A stretch of DNA of 64,000 bases from contig CANMMM010000019.1 of NCBI GenBank assembly GCA_947498935.1, positions 43,701 to 107,700 on the forward strand. Direction: 5' to 3'. Shown here in pieces: positions 18,131 to 25,965 of this stretch. The stretch's first letter is position 1. Each line of letters starts with the position of its first letter. This stretch comes from an uncultured Aquimarina sp. (lineage in GTDB: Bacteria > Bacteroidota > Bacteroidia > Flavobacteriales > Flavobacteriaceae). Under the pieces are notes generated by a model that searched no databases, was not told the DNA's origin, and saw only the letters and a program-made list of their open reading frames with translations. The translations under genes and the position numbers were made by a program.

Positions 18131-19682
18131 TGTATTCGAGCCACGATGCTGGTATGCCTTCACTCATTTGCACGCCAGTAGATATTCTTGATTTTTCGGG
18201 AAGTACGCTGTACATCTCAAATTGTTTGTGGTATATCAAGAAGGTTACCACTTGTTTAGGATTGATTTTAAAACACCAAATAGAATGCCCATCAATAATG
18301 TCTCCATCAATATCAAAGACTTCAGAAATATTACCAAAGTTTTGGGGACTTTGATAGTTACCTAATGAAAGCGTCTGGCACGTCTCTTTACCAGTAGCCG
18401 ATTTTTCAATGAGTTGTAATGCGTTGATACGGTCTTCTCCTGAAGCCACAATTTTTAGATGAGAAATTAATGTTGGGTTGTGTTGGAAATCCTCACGATA
18501 TTCGTAGTACTCATCATTTACAGTAACCGTCGGGCTACTTTGGTTTCCTGTGATAGTAACGATATCATTTTCAGTATCGCTCACTGCAATAACATCTTCC
18601 TTTGAACTTATTGCTATATGACTTGTAAAACCAGGTAGTTTAATTACATCTTGAATTTCGTTTGCAGTTGTAATTCTTGTTACCGTTTGATTTTCAATAC
18701 ATCCAATATACATTAAGTTATTATAAGGATTAAATACCATAACTGATGGACTTTTACGCAAGGGTATTTTTGTAATAGTTTTGGATTGTACAGCATCGTA
18801 TAAAAGCACGGTTTTACCTTCATAAAAGGAAATGTACATCAATCCATTTTCTGGATTGAAGGCGAAGTAAATGTTCTCTTCTACAGTTGCGCCAACACTA
18901 CTTTTAAAGTTCCCTGAAAGGTCGTAAACGTTAATTCTGCCATCAATAATAGTGTGGACAAATAAATCTCCAGTATTCGTGTCAACGCCTAAAGATTTTA
19001 CGCCTTCTACACGCGGTAGGTTATTGGCTCGCTTGAGTGCGCAGATTTTAGTTATCGTACCAGAAGTAATATTTGCTATATAATAACAACCATCGACTGG
19101 GTTAAAAACAATATCAACAGGTCTTACGCCAGTATTTCTTCTACTTATAATTTTATTGTCTGGCGAGATAAAAGCCACTTCATTTGATACGGAGCAAGCA
19201 ACTGCTATAGTTCCATATTCTAAACTGTTTTCATTTGAATTTACAGTAATTGCAGAAGGACTTATGGCTCCTGGCAATAGATTAAATTCAGAATTAGCTA
19301 ACCTTGCAGGACCACTACCTTCGCCTTCAGAAGCTATTGGATTTTTTGATAAATCGATAGTGGTAATTACATCACCAGCACTACTTATCACGGATATAGA
19401 ATTCGAAAGCTGATTAATGCAGTAAAACGCGTCATTTACCGCATTATAAACCACGCCCTGTGGATGTTTTTGAACCAATACCTCTTTGGTAAATGAACGT
19501 TCTATTTGCATTGGGTCTGTAAGTGGGAGACAGGCATTAGCTCCCCAGAGGCATACTTTTCGTATGTCGTCGGTATGATTAGTTACGGTAATTTGCGTAA
19601 CCTCGGTATCCTTTTGTAGTTTTTTGTAGAAGCTGTTTATTGCCTTTTGCTTCTCTAACCAGTTAAATCTTGTTCTACGCAT
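18096..19682 (-). CDS. Beta-propeller protein inserted in a structural domain; putative spike or receptor-binding protein
   Basis: 528 aa. Residues about 65-385 form YncE/NHL-like blades (PQGVVYNAVNDAFYCIN, DIVFNPVDGCYYIA, YFAFNPENGLMYISF, VMVFNPYNNLMYIGC). The flanks, residues 29-49 (TQITVTNHTDDI..LWGAN) and about 390-495 (NPTLISHLKI, YQSPQNF at 443-449), align with two parts of one continuous domain in the 303-aa protein at 23097-24008. A propeller thus appears to be inserted into the shared domain. The receptor-binding protein of phage PRD1 also has a propeller-like head, so a vertex spike is a reasonable guess. No signal peptide. Confidence 0.6.
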   Translation of the reverse strand: MRRTRFNWLEKQKAINSFYKKLQKDTEVTQITVTNHTDDIRKVCLWGANACLPLTDPMQIERSFTKEVLVQKHPQGVVYNAVNDAFYCINQLSNSISVISSAGDVITTIDLSKNPIASEGEGSGPARLANSEFNLLPGAISPSAITVNSNENSLEYGTIAVACSVSNEVAFISPDNKIISRRNTGVRPVDIVFNPVDGCYYIANITSGTITKICALKRANNLPRVEGVKSLGVDTNTGDLFVHTIIDGRINVYDLSGNFKSSVGATVEENIYFAFNPENGLMYISFYEGKTVLLYDAVQSKTITKIPLRKSPSVMVFNPYNNLMYIGCIENQTVTRITTANEIQDVIKLPGFTSHIAISSKEDVIAVSDTENDIVTITGNQSSPTVTVNDEYYEYREDFQHNPTLISHLKIVASGEDRINALQLIEKSATGKETCQTLSLGNYQSPQNFGNISEVFDIDGDIIDGHSIWCFKINPKQVVTFLIYHKQFEMYSVLPEKSRISTGVQMSEGIPASWLEYNENEPPDDTTY

Positions 19683-20433
19683 TTACTCTGTAATTTTCTA
19701 TAAAGTTGATGACATCTTTAGTGCGTTCTATTTGGGATGCACCTACCATTTCAGGATTTTTACCGAAGACTTTCGTCACTGCATATACAGCTTCGATGGT
19801 TGGGAAACCATAATCTAAATATTGTTTCATCCCGCATAAATCTGCAGTCGTTTGACTACGGGTATTTAAGAACCAATGGCAGCCTTCGTGAGCTAAAATT
19901 GCGACACGGATAGGAATGGTGTAGGACTTAAACAAGCGCTGTGAAATTTGAACTCTGGGCATTTTACGATGTGTTCTCGCTGGTGTTACCAGTTCGCCAC
20001 CAAAAGCATCAGTAATTTTAGGCAAATACTGAAACAAAAACTCGTGGTCTGCACTATCATAAAATCCAGGTGGTACATAACCTGCTTTTTGAGCAAATTG
20101 TATTGCAAATTCCAAATAACGATGTTGGTCATCTGTAGCCCACATCTCAATAGGTTTCATTTTTTCAATCTTTACATTTTCAATCTCAAACGCATCATCA
20201 TCTGGCGCATTTTTATCAAATACTTCCATTTCCAATACTTCTGGAGAAACTGGAAGTGAGATGATAAATTCTCTTTCAATTCCAGCTTTCGCGAAAGCTG
20301 CCTTTCTTCGGAAATAATAAGAATTGGCATATCTTGGGTCGTATACACGAATACCTAACTGAAAAGGCATTCGAGCCAAAACCGTTAGCCGAATGCGAAA
20401 ACGTTCCTTATTTGATGGTATCGTTGTTATCAC
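19675..20433 (-). CDS. Zincin-type metallopeptidase with N-terminal beta-rich region
   Basis: 252 aa. Zinc motif HEGCH at 182-186 (in ILAHEGCHWFLN) with D198 in TTADLCGMKQYL as a possible third ligand. Residues 1-75 look strand-rich (RFRIRLTVLARMPFQLGIRV). A peptidase within a structural cluster could process particle proteins during maturation or cut host envelope proteins. No signal peptide or membrane helix. A palindrome copy (20285-20296) encodes its AAFAKA stretch. It abuts the upstream gene and overlaps the next by 8 bp. Confidence 0.65.
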   Translation of the reverse strand: MITTIPSNKERFRIRLTVLARMPFQLGIRVYDPRYANSYYFRRKAAFAKAGIEREFIISLPVSPEVLEMEVFDKNAPDDDAFEIENVKIEKMKPIEMWATDDQHRYLEFAIQFAQKAGYVPPGFYDSADHEFLFQYLPKITDAFGGELVTPARTHRKMPRVQISQRLFKSYTIPIRVAILAHEGCHWFLNTRSQTTADLCGMKQYLDYGFPTIEAVYAVTKVFGKNPEMVGASQIERTKDVINFIENYRVNA

Positions 20434-20901
20434 TTAGTAGGATTGATAAGATTTGTTCTTTTGACTACTCATTACGGCTAGTCCAATGACACCAACGACA
20501 ACTACACCTCCTAACACATATACCACCGTTGGGATGCCTTTTTTCTCTTCTATAGATTCCGAAGGCGCACCTACACCTATTGAATAATCAGAAGTTGGTT
20601 CCGGAGTATTAGTTCCATAATCTGAAGGTAACTTTGGTCTTGTAAACGAGTCAATGGCTGCACCAATAGCTGTTGCGCCACCTATGTCATTGTAGACTTG
20701 TCCAACATCTTTAAAAAACTGCTTTCGTTTCGCTCGACGTTCAATACGTTTAGGTGCTGAACGTCTTATAGTTCTGCGTTGTAGTCGTTTTGCTTTGCGG
20801 GCCGCTCTACGAGCACGACGTTTCTTTTTGTTCCCAAAAAAGTCGTCATAATCTTCTAAAAAATGGTCATCCAATAATTGTTCTGTTTCTCCTGTAATCA
20901 T
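20434..20901 (-). CDS. Basic single-helix protein
   Basis: 155 aa. Short acidic start, then a run of Arg/Lys (KKRRARRAARKAKRLQRR), an Ala/Gly region and one membrane helix (about 126-143) near the C-terminus, ending KNKSYQSY. The basic block suggests binding to DNA or RNA on one side of a membrane. Neighbouring 207-aa and 303-aa proteins share this charge pattern. No family recognised. Confidence 0.55.
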   Translation of the reverse strand: MITGETEQLLDDHFLEDYDDFFGNKKKRRARRAARKAKRLQRRTIRRSAPKRIERRAKRKQFFKDVGQVYNDIGGATAIGAAIDSFTRPKLPSDYGTNTPEPTSDYSIGVGAPSESIEEKKGIPTVVYVLGGVVVVGVIGLAVMSSQKNKSYQSY

Positions 20902-20906
20902 AAGCC

Positions 20907-21134
20907 TTAATAGATTGCCATTATTCGTAAAGTAGAAGCACCTGGGTCGTAGGAGATTTTCTTGTAACCTTTACCTACAAAAGGATAACCTTTTGCTTCG
21001 CCAGGAATCAAAACAACACCATTCACCAAGGCTTTTCCTTCTCCTACGTTTTTTATAGATGCACTTAAAAAGCCATCATTAATTTCCCCTGCTTGCTCGG
21101 TGTCCGTTTCATTTACTTGTGCTAATATGTCCAT
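20907..21134 (-). CDS. Small soluble beta-rich protein
   Basis: 75 aa from the Met at 21134; an earlier Met at 21173 would add 13 residues and a longer overlap with the gene before it. The sequence from MDILAQVNETD to the C-terminal LRIMAIY is rich in short strands and Gly (GEAKGYPFVGKGYKKISY). A compact beta domain such as a minor capsid or vertex protein is possible. No homology recognised. Confidence 0.5.
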   Translation of the reverse strand: MDILAQVNETDTEQAGEINDGFLSASIKNVGEGKALVNGVVLIPGEAKGYPFVGKGYKKISYDPGASTLRIMAIY

Positions 21135-21732
21135 TGTTTTGTTTTTTGAATTGAATGAATTTATAAATACCAAACCCTGTGATACCGACTACACCCACAA
21201 TAGCAACTACTTTTATTAGCTTTCCACTTTTTGAATCTGATTGCATTGCTTTTTTAGTGGCTTCCAGTTGCTGAGTTTTTATTTGCTTAACATCAGCTTT
21301 AGAAACTTTTGATAGTGGTTGTTTAACCTGTTTTGGATTCGTTTTTTTAATTAAGTGGTTGATGGGTGTTTTCTTTTTTACAACAGGTTTTACCTTCTTT
21401 TTTATAATCGCTGGTTTTTGTTTTACAATAGTTCTGGGTAAAACAGCAGGTTTTATTTGATATGCAGGTCTAACTTTTATAGGCGGTAACTTTAGAGGAC
21501 GCCCACGTATAATTCTAGGTTTTCTAACCACGACTTTTGGTCGCCTTTTTATAGTTGTATACCTAACATTTCGTGGTGGTCTGCCTAATTTTGGGTAGCG
21601 CGTCACACGGTTGTTTCTAAAGTTTCGTTTTGAAAAACGTTTTCTATGTGCGCGACGCGGTCGCCTTCTGTAATTATCAAAGGCTTCATCCTGATACACA
21701 TCGTAATCGGTTATTGCAAAAGTGTTTACCAT
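21109..21732 (-). CDS. Very basic protein with C-terminal membrane helix
   Basis: 207 aa. N-terminus acidic (DYDVYQDEAFDN), then about 140 residues dominated by Arg, Lys, Pro and Val (RRPRRAHRKRF, KPVVKKKTP), and one membrane helix (about 175-193) followed by a short tail. This looks like a low-complexity nucleic-acid-contacting protein held in a membrane, as expected for a protein lining the inside of a membrane-containing virion. No family recognised. Confidence 0.55.
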   Translation of the reverse strand: MVNTFAITDYDVYQDEAFDNYRRRPRRAHRKRFSKRNFRNNRVTRYPKLGRPPRNVRYTTIKRRPKVVVRKPRIIRGRPLKLPPIKVRPAYQIKPAVLPRTIVKQKPAIIKKKVKPVVKKKTPINHLIKKTNPKQVKQPLSKVSKADVKQIKTQQLEATKKAMQSDSKSGKLIKVVAIVGVVGITGFGIYKFIQFKKQNNGHISTSK

Positions 21733-21733
21733 A

Positions 21734-22369
21734 CTATTTGGGTATTTGCATCGGTGGTGCGTAAGGCATCGCTGGACGTCCCGATTTCATTAATACTACA
21801 GCGCCTATTCCTAAAACCACAACACCACCGCCTATCATTAGCATCATATTGGTTTTCTTTTTGGCAGCTTCGGCTTTTTGTTTGGCTTCCTCACGACGGC
21901 GCTCTTCTTCACGTCTACGACGTTCTTCGGCTTCACGACGCCTGCGTTCCTGCTCTTCTCGCATACGTTGCATACGCATTTCCATATCTCTTTTTGCAGC
22001 TGCCGCTTGTGCTGCAGCTCTAGCCTGTGCAGCTTGTGCGGCAGCGGCATTACTTGATGAGCTTCTACGCTTTTTCTTTTTGAATAATCCGCCCAAAACA
22101 CCCACGGCACCTTTAGCAATGGCACCCCAGAACTGGTCGTTCTCTTGTGAAGAAAACTTTTGGATTAGACTTTCTAGTGCTTTCGCGAAAGCGGAATCTC
22201 CATCCTTTAGAAGTTCTACCACTTCATTGATAAGCTGTTCTTTAGAGGGTTTTCCTTGAAAGAATACATTGCTTTCGGCAAGTAGTTCTTGCACAGGCTT
22301 GGGGTAGTTGAGTACCAGATAGGTAAGATTATCTATCGCCTGATTGTATTGTGATTGTTTATTTGACAT
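21734..22369 (-). CDS. Coiled-coil protein with C-terminal membrane helix
   Basis: 211 aa. Helical N-terminal domain (about 5-75), a basic Ala-rich stretch, a highly charged Glu/Arg coiled coil (about 115-170) and a membrane helix (about 176-194). The N-terminal domain resembles that of the next gene upstream (22359-22997): YLVLNYPKPVQELL versus YIVYHNASAVSHLL, each followed by a Lys/Glu helix. A palindrome copy at 22180-22191 encodes AFAKA. Confidence 0.55.
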   Translation of the reverse strand: MSNKQSQYNQAIDNLTYLVLNYPKPVQELLAESNVFFQGKPSKEQLINEVVELLKDGDSAFAKALESLIQKFSSQENDQFWGAIAKGAVGVLGGLFKKKKRRSSSSNAAAAQAAQARAAAQAAAAKRDMEMRMQRMREEQERRRREAEERRRREEERRREEAKQKAEAAKKKTNMMLMIGGGVVVLGIGAVVLMKSGRPAMPYAPPMQIPK

Positions 22370-22997
22370 TACTGAAATTGAATTTTAAACCGTGACCTAC
22401 CAATGCACCAGCAATGAATACCACTCCGAAGAGGATAAGTTCATCTTTAGTGATGCTAAAGTTTTTTGGGGTTTCAGTTTGGGTTGCTTCTTCTTTTTTT
22501 AGGGCGAGTTTTCTGGTTCTTATTTCGTTCCAGACCATTTGCACTTCCTGAGCAAGATTTTTATCCTGTGGATTTGCGTTCGATTTTTTGACGATGGTTT
22601 GATAATACCGTTCTAACTCGCGGTCTTTATAATTTTCAAACTGGCTTAAGAAGCTGTCTTCATCGCCTGTTCCAGAATAGTTAGAATGCCCACAGGCTTT
22701 ACAAAAGTTACCTTCGGTATTATAAGAATCGTTGCTACACGCACCACAAAAGTTATCTTCTTTAAGCATATTTAGTTTAAGAATTGCTTCTTTGTCTGGA
22801 TGCAACTGGATAAGTTCCTTTATGACCTTACGACCTTTCTTTCGCGTAAGCTCTTTAATTGCTTCTGCAAGATGTGTAGGGTTTTTTGGAGCCTCGAAAC
22901 CGTATTGCTCTAATAGATGAGATACTGCGCTCGCATTGTGATACACGATATAGTCTATTCTATTTTGTCCTAGCGTATGTGTTTCTGATTGCTTCAT
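22359..22997 (-). CDS. Zinc-ribbon protein with C-terminal membrane helix
   Basis: 212 aa. N-terminal helical domain (12-75) like that of the preceding entry, a four-cysteine zinc ribbon (C84, C87, C99, C102), a charged helical stretch and a membrane helix at about 186-205. Zinc ribbon plus anchor suggests a scaffold or nucleic-acid contact at a membrane. Overlaps its downstream neighbour by 11 bp. Confidence 0.55.
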   Translation of the reverse strand: MKQSETHTLGQNRIDYIVYHNASAVSHLLEQYGFEAPKNPTHLAEAIKELTRKKGRKVIKELIQLHPDKEAILKLNMLKEDNFCGACSNDSYNTEGNFCKACGHSNYSGTGDEDSFLSQFENYKDRELERYYQTIVKKSNANPQDKNLAQEVQMVWNEIRTRKLALKKEEATQTETPKNFSITKDELILFGVVFIAGALVGHGLKFNFSNVK

Positions 22998-23096
22998 AGT
23001 GTTTTAGATATAAAAACAGCCAGAGTTAATGGTTTGGGGGAAACCGACTCTGGCTGTCTGGTAATGGGTAGCAAAGTCGCGCCTGCAAGTTGCAGA

Positions 23097-24008
23097 CTAT
23101 CGTCTTTTACGTCTTACGAGTCTCGTAGGCACTCTTCTACGTGGCGCTGGTTTACGAATGTAGCGCACTCTAGGAGATGGTCGTCTACGCACTCGTCTTA
23201 CTTTACGTTTACGGCGTAAGCCTAAAGCTGTAGGTCTGCGTCTACGAATCAAATCTAACTGCGGTAAGCCTGTTGTTCTAGGCGCTCTAGAAAGTTCGGC
23301 TACGTTGCTTCCTTTTAAAAGGTTACCTAGATTTGCTCTCGCCTTGATAGTGAAAGTAAATACCGCCGTTACGCCGTCTTCTACAACTACACGCAGCGAA
23401 TCCTGACCCGTAACATCCATCTCGAAGTTATCGTCATCGATAAGTTGCTGGGTAAAGTTTTGCGGTGATGTTGCATTACGTGGTTGGTACACGCGTGTGG
23501 TCTTAGAACCAGATGCTGTTCTACGGTCAATGCGCAGGACGTTATCAAACTGGAGCGCATTACTTACCGAGTATTTCATTCCCGCAATTTTAAACGGATT
23601 TGATTTACTCTCTTCTCGCACTTCTTTATGACTAGACTCTTCGATATCTACAGAGACACCATTGGGTTGCGCTGCTTCTGCGTTACCACCAAAAATAACT
23701 GCCTCAGCAGCTGCTCCAGATTTATTGGTTACAACTACCGTTAAGGTTCTGTCGTTAGGGTCTATTTTCCCGATGCTTGAACGTGTGTAGTCATCATACG
23801 CCTCTTCATCATACTCACCTTCATCGGCATAGTCATCGTAATCGTCGTATTCATCTTCGTACTCCTCGTCGTAGCCGTCTTCTAATCCTTCAAATCCAGA
23901 ATCGAAGTCGTCTTCTTCGTCATCATATAATTCGTCGTTATCGTAGTCGTCATACTGGTCTTCAGCAGCTTCTTCGTAACGCATTAATTCATCGTTATAA
24001 TCACTCAT
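23097..24008 (-). CDS. Putative major structural protein with acidic and basic tails
   Basis: 303 aa in three zones: an extremely acidic Asp/Glu/Tyr tail (1-75), a strand-rich domain (about 85-225) and an extremely Arg-rich tail (254-303). The central domain carries TLTVVVTNKSG, AVIFGGN, ESSHKEVREES, NPFKIAGMKY and SPQNF (181-185). It aligns with the two outer pieces of the beta-propeller protein at 18096-19682. A beta-domain with an Arg tail is typical of capsid proteins that contact nucleic acid, so this is the best capsid candidate. That is inference; no known capsid family was recognised. Confidence 0.55.
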   Translation of the reverse strand: MSDYNDELMRYEEAAEDQYDDYDNDELYDDEEDDFDSGFEGLEDGYDEEYEDEYDDYDDYADEGEYDEEAYDDYTRSSIGKIDPNDRTLTVVVTNKSGAAAEAVIFGGNAEAAQPNGVSVDIEESSHKEVREESKSNPFKIAGMKYSVSNALQFDNVLRIDRRTASGSKTTRVYQPRNATSPQNFTQQLIDDDNFEMDVTGQDSLRVVVEDGVTAVFTFTIKARANLGNLLKGSNVAELSRAPRTTGLPQLDLIRRRRPTALGLRRKRKVRRVRRRPSPRVRYIRKPAPRRRVPTRLVRRKRR

Positions 24009-24064
24009 TTTAATTGTCTTTTTTGCCTGTATTCACAGGATGAAACTTTTTTAAAGTGTCCACG

Positions 24065-24080
24065 AGTGTCTCTAAACACT
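24065..24080. promoter_or_regulatory. Hairpin with CTCTAA loop (copy 1)
   Basis: Perfect 5-bp arms AGTGT/ACACT around the loop CTCTAA. It lies at the 3' end of the 56-aa gene. A second hairpin with the same loop but different arms is at 24286-24299. Confidence 0.4.
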
Positions 24081-24249
24081 ACTTTTTTGTAGGACTAGCG
24101 ATAGCTTTCTTTTTGTTTTCGGCTATCTTTTTTGCTTTCATCTTTTGAACCATTGGAGCGACCAAAAATGTTCCTAATGCGAGTCCAGCAATACCTGCTC
24201 CCACACAATAGAGAATTGGTGTCCAGGCGATGTCTTTGTTGTTTGCCAT
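24079..24249 (-). CDS. Small single-helix membrane protein, 56 aa (first gene of the structural cluster)
   Basis: Begins MANNKDIAWTPILYCVGAG, one Gly-rich membrane helix (about 10-31), then a Lys/Ala tail ending SPTKK. It is the first gene of the minus-strand cluster that runs to 11175. The Gly-rich helix resembles those of several other proteins in the cluster. Function unknown. Confidence 0.6.
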   Translation of the reverse strand: MANNKDIAWTPILYCVGAGIAGLALGTFLVAPMVQKMKAKKIAENKKKAIASPTKK

Positions 24250-24285
24250 TCGTTTTGTTGTTTATTGATTTTTGAATTTTTGGCG

Positions 24286-24299
24286 AGGTCTCTAAACCT
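24286..24299. promoter_or_regulatory. Hairpin with CTCTAA loop (copy 2) in the leader of the structural cluster
   Basis: Arms AGGT/ACCT around the loop CTCTAA, 37 bp upstream of the start of the 56-aa gene. The same loop with changed but still paired arms occurs at 24065-24080, which suggests the structure matters. Could be a protein-binding leader hairpin or an operator. Confidence 0.4.
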
Positions 24300-24394
24300 T
24301 GATAGACTGCGAAGTTGAGAAGAGGTAGTTGTTTTTCCGCTGTCGCGAAAGGGACTTTGGGACGGGATGCTATTTAAATTGTATTTTGTGCTTT

Positions 24395-24964
24395 ATGAAA
24401 GAAAAAATAGAAAACGAAATCAAAGCAGCTGCAGGAAGACTATCTAACCACTTAAAAAATGTGGAGATTAATGGAAGTTCTGGGTATATTCAATACGATT
24501 TTAAGTGCAGCGAATTATTAGATTGGAATGATAATGACATAAGGAAATCACCGCAGCATAAAGGCTTTTTCGAAGAAGTGACAAATTTTACTGGTCCAGT
24601 TCTATATTTCTTTGAAATTATTTCCACTCAGGATTCAGGCGCAGTAAGGGAATGTATGAGAGCTTATAAAATTCTGGAAGGTTCTAAATCGGTTCCTGCT
24701 TTGAAAAAAGGATATAATAAAGATTCTCGTATTCTATATGTAGGAAAGGTGAAGCGTAACTTTTATGGAAGAGTAATTCAGCATTTAGGATATTACAAGG
24801 TTCCACGAACGCAAGGGTTGCAGCTATTTTACTGGGCTAGAGAGTTTGGCTTAGATGTTTGTTTACACGCCTATCATTTTGAAACAGAAATGCACGACTT
24901 AGTTTCGATTCTAGAATTGAAGTTTGCAAGAGATTTGAAACCTATTACTGGTAAGCATTCTTAA
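24395..24964 (+). CDS. GIY-YIG-like nuclease domain protein
   Basis: 189 aa from the Met at 24395; an upstream in-frame Met (24329) adds a Cys-rich stretch that looks untranslated. The C-terminal half contains ILYVGKVKRNFYGRVIQHLG and ends ILELKFARDLKPITGKH, which fits the GIY-YIG order (YVGK strand, conserved Arg, His, distal Glu). The first GIY motif is weak. It lies on the plus strand between two minus-strand blocks and looks like cargo; GIY-YIG proteins often act against foreign DNA, but no partner gene shows the target. Confidence 0.45.
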   Translation: MKEKIENEIKAAAGRLSNHLKNVEINGSSGYIQYDFKCSELLDWNDNDIRKSPQHKGFFEEVTNFTGPVLYFFEIISTQDSGAVRECMRAYKILEGSKSVPALKKGYNKDSRILYVGKVKRNFYGRVIQHLGYYKVPRTQGLQLFYWAREFGLDVCLHAYHFETEMHDLVSILELKFARDLKPITGKHS

Positions 24965-24965
24965 A

Positions 24966-25964
24966 TTATTCTTCTTCATCAAGAATTGTAAAATCCATTG
25001 TATTCAAGAGTGTGCGGATAGATTCTTCTTTTTCTATCAGATGATGAAATATTAAATTAAGGTGCTCATCTGATATTTCTACTTGAGGAACAGGTCTTCC
25101 GTCTATGTCGTCATCATTGATATAAACCAAGCCTTCATTTTCCAAAATATTAATATCTACAATAAGTTCCTTTTGAGTTATTCTGAAAATCCTTTCTAAA
25201 ATTTCTGGTATTATACAAAAATGAGAATTGAAGTTTTTAATCTTACCTCTATCTGCAATGTAAAACAATAATTCTCTGGATATTTTAGGGACTCTTGACA
25301 AACGCCTATATAAATCTAATAATTCCTTGAAACTTTCATCATATTGCTTATTCCTTTCAAGTAGATACTTTAGAGCATTCTTTGGCGGACTATTTGGTAC
25401 CTTTTCTGCAATGTTAGTATATGAGCTTTCAAAATTCCCTTCTGTATCGACAACTTCCAATTCAATTTTCACCGAACGAAACTCAAGCTTGAACAAATCG
25501 TAAAGTGCGCTTAGCTTTTCTAAATCTAAAATCACTACAAACTTTAGTAAGTCGTCCAAGTCAATAATATCCGTATCGATATCAAATTTAATATTGCTTG
25601 GTTTTAACGAATATGAAGATTGTTTTTTGCCAATTACTATTATTTTGAATCTTGTAAAATCTTTCTTTTGTTGCTCTGTAATCTTTTGAAGTGTATCGTT
25701 CACTTTTTTACTTGTGTTAGATGAAGTCACTTGAAAAGCAATTTCTTCTCTTTTATCTCCTAAATCTAAACCTGGATTATTTGACCTTATCTGGTTTAAA
25801 TTTTTAAGGTTTAAGTTGAAGGTAATATTGAGAACTTCTTTGATGAAATCTTCACAAAAGAGAGTAAGGTCAGTATACCCTAATTTATTACGTGTTTCTA
25901 TCTGATATTTCAATGATGAAATATCGTCTACTATCTTGCCAATTAAAGAACCTCTACTTATCAT
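24966..25964 (-). CDS. SMEK domain-containing protein
   Basis: 332 aa. The N-terminal 120 residues show the SMEK pattern: YQIETRNKLGYTD, FIKEVLNITFNLNL, NQIRSNNPGLDLGD, IAFQVTSSN and a strand-helix end. SMEK is a nuclease-like sensor/effector module often found at the N-terminus of bacterial conflict proteins. The C-terminal half is helical, with a possible winged helix (IPEILERIFRITQKELIVDI), and ends very acidic. It follows fic with a 1-bp gap, so the two are probably co-transcribed. Confidence 0.65.
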   Translation of the reverse strand: MISRGSLIGKIVDDISSLKYQIETRNKLGYTDLTLFCEDFIKEVLNITFNLNLKNLNQIRSNNPGLDLGDKREEIAFQVTSSNTSKKVNDTLQKITEQQKKDFTRFKIIVIGKKQSSYSLKPSNIKFDIDTDIIDLDDLLKFVVILDLEKLSALYDLFKLEFRSVKIELEVVDTEGNFESSYTNIAEKVPNSPPKNALKYLLERNKQYDESFKELLDLYRRLSRVPKISRELLFYIADRGKIKNFNSHFCIIPEILERIFRITQKELIVDINILENEGLVYINDDDIDGRPVPQVEISDEHLNLIFHHLIEKEESIRTLLNTMDFTILDEEE

Positions 25965-25965
25965 T

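Noticed and set aside
11175..24249. Conjugation or type IV secretion cluster, or tailed-phage structural cluster
   Set aside because: No VirB4, VirD4, relaxase, terminase, portal, tape-measure or tail-fibre gene; proteins are far smaller and mostly single-helix.
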